Made by a program: the position numbers and the translations under genes. Below are positions 17,574-25,947 of a DNA stretch of 64,000 bases, one piece after another. The stretch's first letter is position 1. The number at the start of each line of letters is the position of its first letter. The notes beneath the pieces are model-generated. The model searched no databases, had not been told where the DNA came from, and saw only the letters and a list, made by a program, of their open reading frames with translations. Source of the DNA: Lachnoclostridium sp. An138 (lineage in GTDB: Bacteria; Bacillota; Clostridia; Lachnospirales; Lachnospiraceae); the NCBI RefSeq assembly GCF_002160765.1, contig NZ_NFLF01000001.1, positions 248,001 to 312,000 on the forward strand, read 5' to 3'.

Positions 17574-18742
17574 CATTTTTCTGCCAGCAGCTCCAGATCT
17601 TCCAGGCAGTCTACGTCCTTAAGCTCCCACTGGCTCCGGGCAGAGACCGTCCGTACCAGTTCCCGGTGCTTTCCAGCTGCAAAACCCCCTCCTTTCCCTT
17701 CCGGAAGGGCCAGCAGCTCCGGAAAGACCCATGCGGGAAACAGGACCGGGGAACCTTCCTGTCCATTCCAGACCGCTCTCCAGATAGTGTTTTTTCCGGA
17801 TGCCGCGCAGAGCGCCAGAGACGCCACAGTTTCCCGGCCAAGCATCGGCTGATCTCCCGGACAGAACATACAGCCTTCGAGCCCGTTTTCCGCAGGCGGC
17901 GCTATTTTTATTTCCGTCTCTGTTCCGCTCTTCCCTGCGTCCGTTCCGGCTCCCAGGCTTTCCAGGCCCAGGCGGACCGTGTCGCTACGGTAAGGAAGGC
18001 TGTGAAAGACCACCGGGACGCCCTGCCTGCGGCACAGCTCTTCCACTTCTTTGTGCCGCGTCACCACTACACGGCGCTCAAAGATGCCTTCCGTGGCGTC
18101 CAGCGCGTATTGAATCAGCGGCTTTCCCTTAAGCTCTGCCATCAGCTTGTTCCCGCCAAAACGCTTTCCCAGCCCCGACGCCATGATCACACAGCCAAGC
18201 TTTCCAAAAGGCACGTCCAGATCCACCAGAAACACATCCGGGCGGCCGCACAGTTCTGTAAGGAACGGCAGATCCTGTCTGCGCACGGCAGCGGCCAGCC
18301 GTTTCCGCTCCATCAGCCTCCGGACCGCGTCACAGTAGTCCGCGCAGCCGGATTCCAGGTACCCGATCTCGTCTATGGAAGCCCATTCCCCTTCCTGCTC
18401 CGCCAGACGGCCCAGCATCCGTACGCCTGCCTCTTGAAAGCCCTCCGGCAGCGGCCGCATCCGGTTCTCTCTTCCGGGCAGCAATGGGTCAAAACGTCCC
18501 ACCTGGACGGTCTCTTCGGAAATATTTTCCCTTAAATACACCGCCTGGCCCGGTTCCGCCCAGGTTGTAACGCCGGGTACTGGCCCGGAAGAAGAAAGCT
18601 TCCTCAAAAGTCCGGAAAGAAGAGTTGATTTTCCGCTTCCCCTGTCCCCTGTCAGGATCAGATGCCGCTTACCGCTGCTCCGGAAAGAATTCCAGATACA
18701 ATCTTCTGTCAGCCTGTATACAGGCATCCCGGTAGGCTTCAT
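17570..18742 (-). CDS. P-loop NTPase fused to MobA/MocA-like nucleotidyltransferase
   Basis: A 390-residue two-domain protein. Residues about 1-170 form a P-loop NTPase with GDRGSGKST and a Walker B-like ASIDEIGYLE, resembling THEP1-type NTPases. From about 180 a MobA/MocA-like domain follows with GCVIMASGLGKRFGGNKL and later CPGDQPMLG, as in enzymes that add a nucleotide to molybdopterin. Its position in the same run as a ModE-like regulator and an ABC importer, near a molybdenum hydroxylase operon, points to cofactor maturation for that enzyme. The start overlaps the regulator gene by up to 74 bases; a second ATG at 18727 is possible. The exact nucleotide transferred is not known. Confidence 0.75.
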   Translation of the reverse strand: MKPTGMPVYRLTEDCIWNSFRSSGKRHLILTGDRGSGKSTLLSGLLRKLSSSGPVPGVTTWAEPGQAVYLRENISEETVQVGRFDPLLPGRENRMRPLPEGFQEAGVRMLGRLAEQEGEWASIDEIGYLESGCADYCDAVRRLMERKRLAAAVRRQDLPFLTELCGRPDVFLVDLDVPFGKLGCVIMASGLGKRFGGNKLMAELKGKPLIQYALDATEGIFERRVVVTRHKEVEELCRRQGVPVVFHSLPYRSDTVRLGLESLGAGTDAGKSGTETEIKIAPPAENGLEGCMFCPGDQPMLGRETVASLALCAASGKNTIWRAVWNGQEGSPVLFPAWVFPELLALPEGKGGGFAAGKHRELVRTVSARSQWELKDVDCLEDLELLAEKC

Positions 18743-19016
18743 ACCGTTTCAGCCACTCCTTTCCTTCCGGCGTCAGAACACTTCCCCCGCCGTCCTTTCC
18801 TCCCGCCATTCTTTCTGTCAGGGCAAAACCAAGGGCCTTCTCCGCGTTTTTCATAATTTTCAGGGCTTTGGTGTAGGCCATTCCCATAGACTGGGCGGCC
18901 GCCCGCAGAGAACCGGTCTCGTCCACGGCATGAAGCAGACGGCAGGGCCCTTCCCCGAAAAACTTTTCCCCGTTTTCATCCAAAAATATAATCCTGACTG
19001 CCGCTCTCATTCCCAT
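18669..19016 (-). CDS. ModE-like winged-helix regulator, DNA-binding domain only
   Basis: A 115-residue protein matching the N-terminal LysR-like helix-turn-helix domain of ModE (FFGEGPCRLLHAVDETGSLRAAAQSMGMAYTKALKIMKNAE). The molybdate-binding TOBE/MopI domains of full ModE are absent, as in the short ModE-type regulators of many Clostridia. It overlaps the ABC ATPase gene by 10 bases and the NTPase-MobA gene by up to 74. A perfect 14-bp palindrome GCCTGTATACAGGC lies in the second overlap (18712-18725). It is the natural candidate to act at the palindrome before the importer. Confidence 0.8.
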   Translation of the reverse strand: MGMRAAVRIIFLDENGEKFFGEGPCRLLHAVDETGSLRAAAQSMGMAYTKALKIMKNAEKALGFALTERMAGGKDGGGSVLTPEGKEWLKRYEAYRDACIQADRRLYLEFFPEQR

Positions 19017-19825
19017 CCTCCGTTTTCTTTCAGCATCACCAGCTGTTCTCTGCCGCTTTTATCCATGCATCTGTGCAGGCTGACACAGCCGTAAATCAGG
19101 GCAAGCTGCTCTTCCATTTTCTCCAGCGGGTCTGCGAAAGGACGCAGAACGGACCGGATCTCTCCTCCTTCCAGCAGAAGCAGGCGGTCGCAGCAGTTCA
19201 GGGCAAGAGACGGGTCATGAAGAGCCGCCAGCGCTGCCCGTTGCCCATACTGCTCCTGTTCCCCGTCTCTGATCCACTCCCGCAGGAACTCCAGCATCCG
19301 GTAACGATAACGGAAATCCAGGGCGCTCTCCGGTTCGTCCAAAAGAAGAAGCCTGCTTTCCGCCGCCAGTGTGCGGGCCAGGATGCAGAGCTGCTTCTGC
19401 CCCTCGCTCAGATGAAGGTAATTCTCTTCCTCCCGCCCTGCAAGACCTGCCCGGGCCAGAGCCTGGCGGGCTTTTTCTTTCATCTGGGCGGAAGGGTATT
19501 CCAGAAGCCCCAGCCTCGGATTAAAGCCCATCAGCACCACATCCAGGACGGAAATATCGATGGAGATGCCGCTCCTCTGAGGAATATAGCTGCACAGCCT
19601 GGCAAGTTCCCGGGGAGACAGTTCTTCCAGGAACTGCTTCTCCAGCATACAGCTTCCCCTGTGGGGCAGAATCCCGCACAGGGCTTTTAAAAGCGTGGAT
19701 TTTCCACTGCCATTGGCTCCCAGAAGACCCGTAAGACTCCCGGCCTCCAGCTCAAAAGAGAGATGATTTACAACCTGCTTCCCCCCATATCCGGCCGTCA
19801 AATTTTCCACCTTAAAAAAACTCAT
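19007..19825 (-). CDS. ABC transporter ATPase, FecE/BtuD type, likely molybdate or tungstate
   Basis: A 272-residue ATP-binding subunit with Walker A GANGSGKST, signature LSEGQKQL and LLLDEPESALD. The start MSFFKVENLTAGYG overlaps the permease stop by four bases (ATGA), a tight coupling. In the family, FecE/BtuD-type ATPases serve iron-siderophore, B12 or, in the MolBC type, molybdate import. Here the ModE-like gene downstream and the MobA-like gene after it favour molybdate or tungstate. That substrate is inferred from context; the ATPase itself does not show it. Confidence 0.8.
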   Translation of the reverse strand: MSFFKVENLTAGYGGKQVVNHLSFELEAGSLTGLLGANGSGKSTLLKALCGILPHRGSCMLEKQFLEELSPRELARLCSYIPQRSGISIDISVLDVVLMGFNPRLGLLEYPSAQMKEKARQALARAGLAGREEENYLHLSEGQKQLCILARTLAAESRLLLLDEPESALDFRYRYRMLEFLREWIRDGEQEQYGQRAALAALHDPSLALNCCDRLLLLEGGEIRSVLRPFADPLEKMEEQLALIYGCVSLHRCMDKSGREQLVMLKENGGWE

Positions 19826-20823
19826 GCCCTCTGCCTCCCGCGGATTATCAGAAAAATCAGAAACGGCGCTCCCAGCAGGCTGGTAAAGATGCTGACAGGA
19901 AGCTCCGTGGAGGAAACGCTCCGGGCAAGAATATCCGCCCCGGTCAGAAGAATGCTTCCAAGCATTCCTCCCAGCAGCATGGTGCCCACACGGTTCCGCT
20001 TCGTCAGAAGTCTGGCCCCGTGAGGCGCCAGGAGTCCCACAAAGCTGATAAGCCCTGACAGGCTTACGACACAGGAGACAGCCAGGGTCGCCAGCAGCAG
20101 CACCGCAAGGCGCAGCCTTCCCACATCCGCGCCCAGCATTCTGGCCTCTCCTTCCTCTGCAGACAGAAGAAGGATCTGGCGGTGCAGAAGGAACAGGGCA
20201 GAAACACACAGAAGGCACAGGAGCAGGTTTACACCGATGGAATAGCCGCTGATTCCATTCAGGCTCCCCATAATCCAGTATTCAATGGAAGCCAGCTCCC
20301 GTTCCGGATCTGCCGTCAGCTTCAGGCACATGAGCGCGGTCTGCGCCAGCGCATGGACCGCGATTCCAGCCAGCACAATCGTGCCGTTTCTTCCCGCACG
20401 GTCCAGAGAGGAAAGCGCCAGCGCCAGAACTACAGCCGCAAGAGCTCCCGCAAAAGCCGAAGCCGTCACTGCCGCCGCGCCGGACAGAAACAGAATCCCT
20501 GCCGCCGCACCCGCGCTGGCCCCGGAGGAGACCCCGATCACATCCGGGGACGCCAGAGGATTCCGAAACACGGTCTGATAGACAAAGCCTGCCGCCCCCA
20601 GGGCAAAACCGCCGATAACCCCCACTGCCGTGCGGCTGGCCCGGAGAGTCCAGAATACTCTCAGCTGCATCACGTCCCCGCTCAGAAGCCCCTCCAGAGT
20701 CAGAGGATATTTCCCCACAAATAAACTGGCAGCAGCCAGAGCGATCATCAGGATCGCCCCGGCTGCGCAGAAAACTCTACTTTTCACTGTAGGTAAAGCC
20801 ATAGAAAGTCTCATAATATTCAT
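19822..20823 (-). CDS. ABC permease, FecCD family
   Basis: A 333-residue permease with about nine to ten transmembrane segments and the FecCD signatures RASRTAVGVIGGFALGAAGFVYQ and NPLASPDVIGVSSGASAGA. It overlaps the ATPase by four bases and the binding-protein gene by up to 47; a start at 20802 would shorten that overlap. The BtuCD/FecCD fold moves large chelates, but the MolBC branch moves molybdate, which fits the neighbours. Confidence 0.85.
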   Translation of the reverse strand: MNIMRLSMALPTVKSRVFCAAGAILMIALAAASLFVGKYPLTLEGLLSGDVMQLRVFWTLRASRTAVGVIGGFALGAAGFVYQTVFRNPLASPDVIGVSSGASAGAAAGILFLSGAAAVTASAFAGALAAVVLALALSSLDRAGRNGTIVLAGIAVHALAQTALMCLKLTADPERELASIEYWIMGSLNGISGYSIGVNLLLCLLCVSALFLLHRQILLLSAEEGEARMLGADVGRLRLAVLLLATLAVSCVVSLSGLISFVGLLAPHGARLLTKRNRVGTMLLGGMLGSILLTGADILARSVSSTELPVSIFTSLLGAPFLIFLIIRGRQRA

Positions 20824-21898
20824 CTATCACCGCCATGCTGTCTGCCTCCGGACACTCTTCGGGATGAAGGACGGAGGAAAGCCATACCGCGCCCAGAATT
20901 CCGCTGGGAACAGGGCTGTCCCAGGCTTCCGCGTCTCCGGGAATCTGGTAAACGTCTCCATTTACTACAGCAGTACAGTCTGCCAGATTCTGATCTGCCA
21001 GAACATCGTCCACCGTATAGTCCGCGTCAGACGCAAGCACGATATAATCCGGGTCCCAGGCCAGAAGCTGTTCATAGCTTATCTCAGCCCAGTAGGCATC
21101 GGTAATCTCCGCAGCCGCGTTCACGCCTCCTGCCATCCGGATCATGTCAGACTGGTACATGGAATCTCCCGCTGTGGACAGAAGCGCAGAATTGCCGGCC
21201 AGATAGACGCTGGGTGTCTCCGCGTCAGCCAGCGCTTCTCCAAGACGCGCTTCCTGCTCAGAGGCAAAATTCAGAAGGGACTGGGCTTTCTCCTGTGTAT
21301 TAGACGCAGTTCCCACAAGCTTTATAGTCTCGTTCAGCAGCTCCTGATCCTCGGGATTCACCACAAGAGCAGTAATTCCCAGCTCCTCCAGGGCGTCTGC
21401 GGAGTCCTGAAGCTTAAGGGGAAGAATCACCAGATCCGGCTCCAGAGCCGCGCAGCCCTCCAGGTCAAATTCCTTTGCGGTTCCCACGCTGGGAAGCTCC
21501 AGAAGCTCCGGCGCGCTGAGCTGATAGACAGGACGGGTATCCGCCTTGGCCTCGATTCCCACCAGTCTGTCCTCCAGTCCCAGGGCAATCAGAAGGCTTG
21601 TGGAAATGTAATATCCGCTGACCAGCTTCTGGGGTTCTTCCTCGATAACCACCTCGCGGCCCGCCTGGTCTGTCACAGTGACCGGATAGGCTGTCTGGGA
21701 AGCATCCTCTTCCGCGCTTTCCTCCGAAGCAGCGTCCTCAGTACCGCCCGCATCTTCCGCCGTCTCTTCCTGAGCGTCTTCCTGCCCGCTTTCTTCAGAA
21801 ACAGCTGTCTGGGTGTCTGCCGCAGATTCGTTCGGGCCGCAGGCTGCCAGAGACAGCGTCATCGCCAGAACGAGCAGCAGAGAAAGTATTTTCTTCAT
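20777..21898 (-). CDS. Substrate-binding lipoprotein of FecCD-type importer
   Basis: A 373-residue secreted lipoprotein with the signal MKKILSLLLVLAMTLSLAAC, the Cys being the lipid site. A Glu/Ala/Asp-rich linker leads into a TroA/BtuF-type binding domain (YPVTVTDQAGREVVIEEEP, then DLEGCAALEPDLVI). The start ending at 21898 is preferred because AAGGAG lies 11 bases upstream; another ATG nine bases earlier is too close to that site. It is the first gene of the importer operon and shares its control region with the divergent molybdenum hydroxylase genes. Substrate probably molybdate or tungstate, by context. Confidence 0.8.
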   Translation of the reverse strand: MKKILSLLLVLAMTLSLAACGPNESAADTQTAVSEESGQEDAQEETAEDAGGTEDAASEESAEEDASQTAYPVTVTDQAGREVVIEEEPQKLVSGYYISTSLLIALGLEDRLVGIEAKADTRPVYQLSAPELLELPSVGTAKEFDLEGCAALEPDLVILPLKLQDSADALEELGITALVVNPEDQELLNETIKLVGTASNTQEKAQSLLNFASEQEARLGEALADAETPSVYLAGNSALLSTAGDSMYQSDMIRMAGGVNAAAEITDAYWAEISYEQLLAWDPDYIVLASDADYTVDDVLADQNLADCTAVVNGDVYQIPGDAEAWDSPVPSGILGAVWLSSVLHPEECPEADSMAVIDEYYETFYGFTYSEK

Positions 21899-21917
21899 AA
21901 AACTCATTTCTCCTTAT

Positions 21918-21941
21918 CGTTATTGTTTTAAAACTACAACG
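21918..21941. promoter_or_regulatory. Candidate operator for the ModE-like regulator
   Basis: A 24-bp near-perfect palindrome with CGTT and AACG ends around a perfect GTTTTAAAAC centre; 20 of 24 positions agree with the reverse complement. It lies just after the -10 of the importer promoter, over the expected start site. Confidence 0.65.
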
Positions 21942-21943
21942 GG

Positions 21944-21972
21944 ATTATAGCAATTCCTCTTTCCAAAATCAA
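21944..21972 (-). promoter_or_regulatory. Promoter of the importer operon
   Basis: On the minus strand TTGATT, 17 bp and a perfect TATAAT with an extended TG. It drives the binding protein, permease, ATPase, ModE-like and MobA-like genes. Confidence 0.75.
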
Positions 21973-21988
21973 GACATACTGATATAAT
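21960..21988 (+). promoter_or_regulatory. Promoter of the molybdenum hydroxylase operon
   Basis: TTTCCA, 17 bp and a perfect TATAAT. It overlaps the importer promoter on the other strand, so the two operons may compete for or share regulation. Confidence 0.55.
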
Positions 21989-21994
21989 ATTGTC

Positions 21995-22226
21995 AAAATC
22001 CGTAACCGTCCAGCTTAGGTCTGCCGTTTTTCAAAAAAAGCGGCCGGCCCTGACGCCGGACTGCAGGATTTTAAGGCAGCCATGCGGACTTCCCCTGTAT
22101 TTATCAGAAAAGCTGCATGGCTCAATTACTGCTGTCACTGTACATATATCTTTCAGGCCTCTCCTGCACAGGAGCATTTGCGATCCGTTCTGTCTGCAGG
22201 GGTATCCTGAAAAGGGACTTTATATC
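21995..22226 (+). promoter_or_regulatory. Structured 5' leader of the hydroxylase operon
   Basis: About 230 bases separate the promoter from the first start codon. AAAATCC (21995-22001) can pair with GGATTTT (22066-22072), enclosing a CCGG/CCGG hairpin. AGCCATGC (22078-22085) pairs with GCATGGCT (22115-22122). Near the gene, CTCCTG (22161-22166) can pair either with CAGGAG beside it or, as CCTGCA, with TGCAGG (22195-22200). The alternatives are mutually exclusive, as in a riboswitch expression platform. No known aptamer is recognised. Confidence 0.5.
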
Positions 22227-23027
22227 ATGATCAATATACAAAACTACGTTCAGGCAGAAAGCCTGGAGGAAGCTTATCAGCTGAATCAGAAAAAAAGCGG
22301 CCGCATCATCGGCGGGATGCTCTGGATGAAAATGGCCCGAAATACTGTGGGCACCGCCATTGATCTGTGCCGCCTGGGGCTGGACGCCATCGAAGAGACA
22401 GAAGAAGAGTTCTCCATCGGCGCCATGGTGGCCTTACGCCAGCTGGAGACCCATCCCGGCCTGAATGCCTATACCTGCGGCGCCGCCGCCCGCGCGGTGC
22501 AGGATATCATAGGCGTCCAATTCCGGAACATGGCAACCGTGGGAGGCAGTATCTGGGGCCGTTTCGGCTTTTCTGATGTACTGACCCTGTTTCTCGCCAT
22601 GGATTCTTATGTGGAACTGTATAAAGGAGGCATCATTCCTCTGGAAATCTTTGCGGCCATGAAGCAGGACAATGACATCCTGGTACGGATTCTGGTCAGA
22701 AAGAAACCCGGACTTTTCACATACCAGGCCATGCGCATCCAGCGCACGGACTTTCCCGTACTCACCTGCGCCCTGTCACAGGTGGAAGGAGAGTACCGGG
22801 CCGTCATCGGAGCACGTCCTGGCCGTGCCATGGTTATCCGGGATAAGCGGGAACTGCTGAAAGACGGCATCACGGAAGACAGCGCCCGGGCCTTTGCCGC
22901 ATACACGGCAGAGTCGGTTCCCACTGGCAGCAATGTCCGCGGAAGCGCCGCCTACCGGACCCATCTCGTCAACGTGCTGGCAAAACGCAGCGCTCTGGAA
23001 CTGGGAGGAATGCAGAAATGGAACTGA
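22227..23027 (+). CDS. FAD-binding subunit of xanthine dehydrogenase-family hydroxylase
   Basis: A 266-residue subunit that passes electrons from the iron-sulfur subunit to its acceptor through FAD. It has the CoxM/XdhB FAD-binding fold, including the ATVGGSIWGRFGFSD stretch corresponding to the family's NxAxGGxIA region. The start is the ATG at 22227 with a weak AAGGGA site. Its last ten bases overlap the 2Fe-2S subunit. The protein is a little shorter than typical XdhB (about 290). Confidence 0.85.
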   Translation: MINIQNYVQAESLEEAYQLNQKKSGRIIGGMLWMKMARNTVGTAIDLCRLGLDAIEETEEEFSIGAMVALRQLETHPGLNAYTCGAAARAVQDIIGVQFRNMATVGGSIWGRFGFSDVLTLFLAMDSYVELYKGGIIPLEIFAAMKQDNDILVRILVRKKPGLFTYQAMRIQRTDFPVLTCALSQVEGEYRAVIGARPGRAMVIRDKRELLKDGITEDSARAFAAYTAESVPTGSNVRGSAAYRTHLVNVLAKRSALELGGMQKWN

Positions 23028-23485
23028 AGCTTACACTGAATGGCAGACCTGTTACAGATCATATCGACCCTGGCCTGCTCCTTATCGACTTTTTAAGAAA
23101 CCACGGCTGCTACAGCGTAAAAAGAGGCTGTGAGACCTCCGGCTGCGGCCTCTGTACCGTACTGATGGACGGACGCCCCATCCTCTCCTGCTCCATGCTG
23201 GCCGCCCGGGCAGCCGGACACAGCATCCATACGCTGGAAGGACTGCAGGAGGAAGCAGCTGACTTCGCCGGTTTTATCGCCGACCAGGGCGCGGATCAGT
23301 GTGGTTTCTGCAATCCCGGCTTTGTCATGAACACCATCGCCCTTCTGCGGGAAAATCCCGATCCCACCGACGATGAAATCCGCATGTTTCTCGCCGGTAA
23401 TCTCTGCCGCTGCTCCGGCTATGACGGACAGCTGAGGGGAATCCGGAATTATCTGGAGAGCCGCAGAAAAGAACACCGCGCATAG
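23018..23485 (+). CDS. 2Fe-2S subunit of xanthine dehydrogenase-family hydroxylase
   Basis: A 155-residue subunit with two [2Fe-2S] clusters. The plant-ferredoxin-type ligands are Cys38, Cys43, Cys46 and Cys58 (GCETSGCGLC); the second cluster uses Cys95, Cys98, Cys130 and Cys132 (CGFCNPG and CRCSGY). Every expected ligand is present. The ten-base overlap with the FAD subunit and 26-base gap to the large subunit show one operon. Confidence 0.93.
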   Translation: MELKLTLNGRPVTDHIDPGLLLIDFLRNHGCYSVKRGCETSGCGLCTVLMDGRPILSCSMLAARAAGHSIHTLEGLQEEAADFAGFIADQGADQCGFCNPGFVMNTIALLRENPDPTDDEIRMFLAGNLCRCSGYDGQLRGIRNYLESRRKEHRA

Positions 23486-23511
23486 TGTAAGGAATACGCA
23501 AGGAGACAGCT

Positions 23512-25821
23512 ATGGAACAGAAAGAATATAAATCCATCAATAAACCGGTCCGCAAGAAGGACGCCATGCAGCTTCTGCTGGGCAGGCCTGTCTACACGGA
23601 CGATATTACCCCTGGCAATGCGCTGGTCGTCAAGCTTCTGCGCTCTCCCCACGCCAACGCTGTTATCCAGGAAATCAACACTTCCACAGCCCTGAAGGTT
23701 CCCGGCGTAGCCGCCGTCTATACCTGGGAGGACGTGCCGAAAACCCGGTTCGCCATCGCAGGCCAGACCTATCCGGAGCCCTCTCCCTATGACCGTCTGA
23801 TTCTGGACCGGCACGTACGTTTTGTGGGAGATCCCGTAGCAATCATTGCCGCTGAGACCGAAAAAGCGGCTCTTCGGGCCATGAAAATGATCAAGGTAAA
23901 ATATCAGATTCTGGAGCCTGTTCTGGATTTTTGTAAGGCCAAGGATAATCCCATTCTGGTCCACCCGGAGGAGGACTGGTTTCCTCCCTGCCAGGTGGGC
24001 GGTGATCCCAAAAGAAATCTGGTGGCCAGCGAGGTAAACAGCGATGGAGATGTGGAAGCAGTGCTGTCCGACTGTGATATTGTCCTGGACCGCACCTATC
24101 ACACCAAAGCCTTTAACCAGGCCATGATGGAGACCTTCCGCACCTATACGGAGCTGGACCGTTACGGCAGGCTTCATGTCATCTCCTCCACCCAGATCGT
24201 GTTCCACTGCCGCAGAATACTGTCCCGCGCCCTCGGCATTCCCAAAAGCAGAATCCGGGTGGAAAAGCCCCGTATCGGAGGAGGCTTCGGCGCCAAGCAG
24301 ACTGCAGTCTGCGAGGTCTATCCCGCCTTCGTCACTCTGAAGACCGGGCGGCCCGCCAAGCTGATCTATACCCGGGAAGAGTCTCAGATCGCAGGCTCTC
24401 CCCGCCACGAGATGGAGATCCGCATCCGCCTGGGAGCCGGCAGAGACGGCCATATCCGCTGCGTTGATCTTTACACGCTATCCAATACGGGCGCTTACGG
24501 CGAGCATGGCCCCACCACTGTGGGCCTGTCCGGGCACAAGGCGATTCCCCTGTACACAGGAGGCCTGGAGGCCTATCGTTTCAGCTATGACGTGGTTTAC
24601 ACCAATCTCCAGGCGGCAGGGGCTTACCGGGGCTATGGAGCCACCCAGGGCATCTTTGCGCTGGAATCCATTGTCAACGAACTGGCGGAACAGCTGGGCA
24701 TGGACCCCACTGTGATCCGCGATAAAAATATGGTAAAAGAAGGCATGAAAATGCCCTCCTATTATAACGAAACTGCCAATGCCTGCGCCCTTGACCGCTG
24801 TATGGAGCACTGCCGGCAGATGTTCCACTGGGACGAAAAATACCCGGTCAGGGATATGGGGAACGGCAAGGTACGGACAGCCGGCGTGGCCATGGCCATG
24901 CAGGGGTCCTGTATCTCCCATGTGGATGTGGGCTCCGCCACCATAAAGCTTGGTGAAGACGGTACCTATAACCTGATCATCGGCGCGGCGGACATGGGAA
25001 CCGGCTGCGATACGATTCTGGCCCAGATGGCTGCCGAATGCCTGGACTGCAGCGTGGACGATATCGCTGTCTTCGGCGCGGATACCGATGCCTCTCCCTA
25101 CGACTCCGGTTCCTACGCCTCTTCCACCACCTATATCACCGGAAAAGCTGTGGAAAAGGCCTGTGCCGAGCTGAAGGAACGGATCTGCTCCATCGCCGCG
25201 GAAATGCTGGGCTGCGCCGCCTCGGAAATGGTCTTTGAGGGCCGGCAGGTCCGCCGGATAGGCACAGAAGAGACCGTAAGCCTTACGGATATCGGCTACA
25301 AATCCCAGGTATTCAATACCCAGGCAGCCGAAGCCACCGCAAGCCACTCCTCTCCGGTCTCCCCTCCTCCCTACATGGTGGGCATGGTGGAAATCGAGCT
25401 GGACAAGGAGACCGGACTTGTCACCATCCTGGACTACATGGCCGTAGTGGACTGCGGCATTCCCATCAATCCCGCTCTGGCGCGCATCCAGACGGAGGGC
25501 GGTATCGTCCAGGGTATCGGGCACACACTGATGGAGGACGTGCGCTACGATCACAATGGAAAACCCATCGGATCTTCCTTTATGCAATATAAGATTCCCA
25601 CCCGTCTGGACATGGGAAAGCTCCACGTGGAATTTGAGCACAGCTATGAGCCTACCGGCCCCTTCGGTGCCAAATCCATCGGCGAGATCGTAATCAACAC
25701 CCCGGCCCCGGCCCTGGCCCACGCCATCTACCGGGCTACCGGCGTATGGCACAGGGAGCTTCCGATTACCCCGGAAAAGATTGCTCTTTCCCTGTCCGGG
25801 AAGGAAGGGAAAAACTCATAA
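23512..25821 (+). CDS. Molybdopterin-binding large subunit, xanthine dehydrogenase family
   Basis: A 769-residue catalytic subunit. GGGFGAKQ at about 256-263 binds the cofactor, AYRGYGATQG at about 371-380 lines the active site with Arg373, and the SIGEI motif supplies a candidate catalytic Glu near 725. Known relatives hydroxylate purines, nicotinate or related N-heterocycles. The nearby xanthine-type permease and xpt make purine the best guess, but the AYRGYGATQ loop is also seen in nicotinate- and Se-dependent branches, so substrate is open. No in-frame TGA is present, so no selenocysteine. Confidence 0.85.
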   Translation: MEQKEYKSINKPVRKKDAMQLLLGRPVYTDDITPGNALVVKLLRSPHANAVIQEINTSTALKVPGVAAVYTWEDVPKTRFAIAGQTYPEPSPYDRLILDRHVRFVGDPVAIIAAETEKAALRAMKMIKVKYQILEPVLDFCKAKDNPILVHPEEDWFPPCQVGGDPKRNLVASEVNSDGDVEAVLSDCDIVLDRTYHTKAFNQAMMETFRTYTELDRYGRLHVISSTQIVFHCRRILSRALGIPKSRIRVEKPRIGGGFGAKQTAVCEVYPAFVTLKTGRPAKLIYTREESQIAGSPRHEMEIRIRLGAGRDGHIRCVDLYTLSNTGAYGEHGPTTVGLSGHKAIPLYTGGLEAYRFSYDVVYTNLQAAGAYRGYGATQGIFALESIVNELAEQLGMDPTVIRDKNMVKEGMKMPSYYNETANACALDRCMEHCRQMFHWDEKYPVRDMGNGKVRTAGVAMAMQGSCISHVDVGSATIKLGEDGTYNLIIGAADMGTGCDTILAQMAAECLDCSVDDIAVFGADTDASPYDSGSYASSTTYITGKAVEKACAELKERICSIAAEMLGCAASEMVFEGRQVRRIGTEETVSLTDIGYKSQVFNTQAAEATASHSSPVSPPPYMVGMVEIELDKETGLVTILDYMAVVDCGIPINPALARIQTEGGIVQGIGHTLMEDVRYDHNGKPIGSSFMQYKIPTRLDMGKLHVEFEHSYEPTGPFGAKSIGEIVINTPAPALAHAIYRATGVWHRELPITPEKIALSLSGKEGKNS

Positions 25822-25840
25822 AAACATCGAATATACAGAA

Positions 25841-25875
25841 TGGGCGGATGACCTCGGTTCCTGAGGCTCCGCCCA
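25841..25875. terminator. Possible terminator after the hydroxylase operon
   Basis: TGGGCGGA pairs with TCCGCCCA and an inner CCTC/GAGG extends the stem. No good T run follows. A second hairpin (CAGCAGAA/TTCTGCTG, 25911-25936) lies between here and the recX stop. Confidence 0.45.
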
Positions 25876-25947
25876 TCCTGTATTCCTGCTGTTCCCTGCC
25901 CTTCGGCCTTCAGCAGAATTTTCTAATTTTCTGCTGCTTTCCGGAAG

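Noticed and set aside
23512-25821. A selenoprotein reading of the hydroxylase large subunit
   Set aside because: The 769 codons read through without any in-frame TGA.
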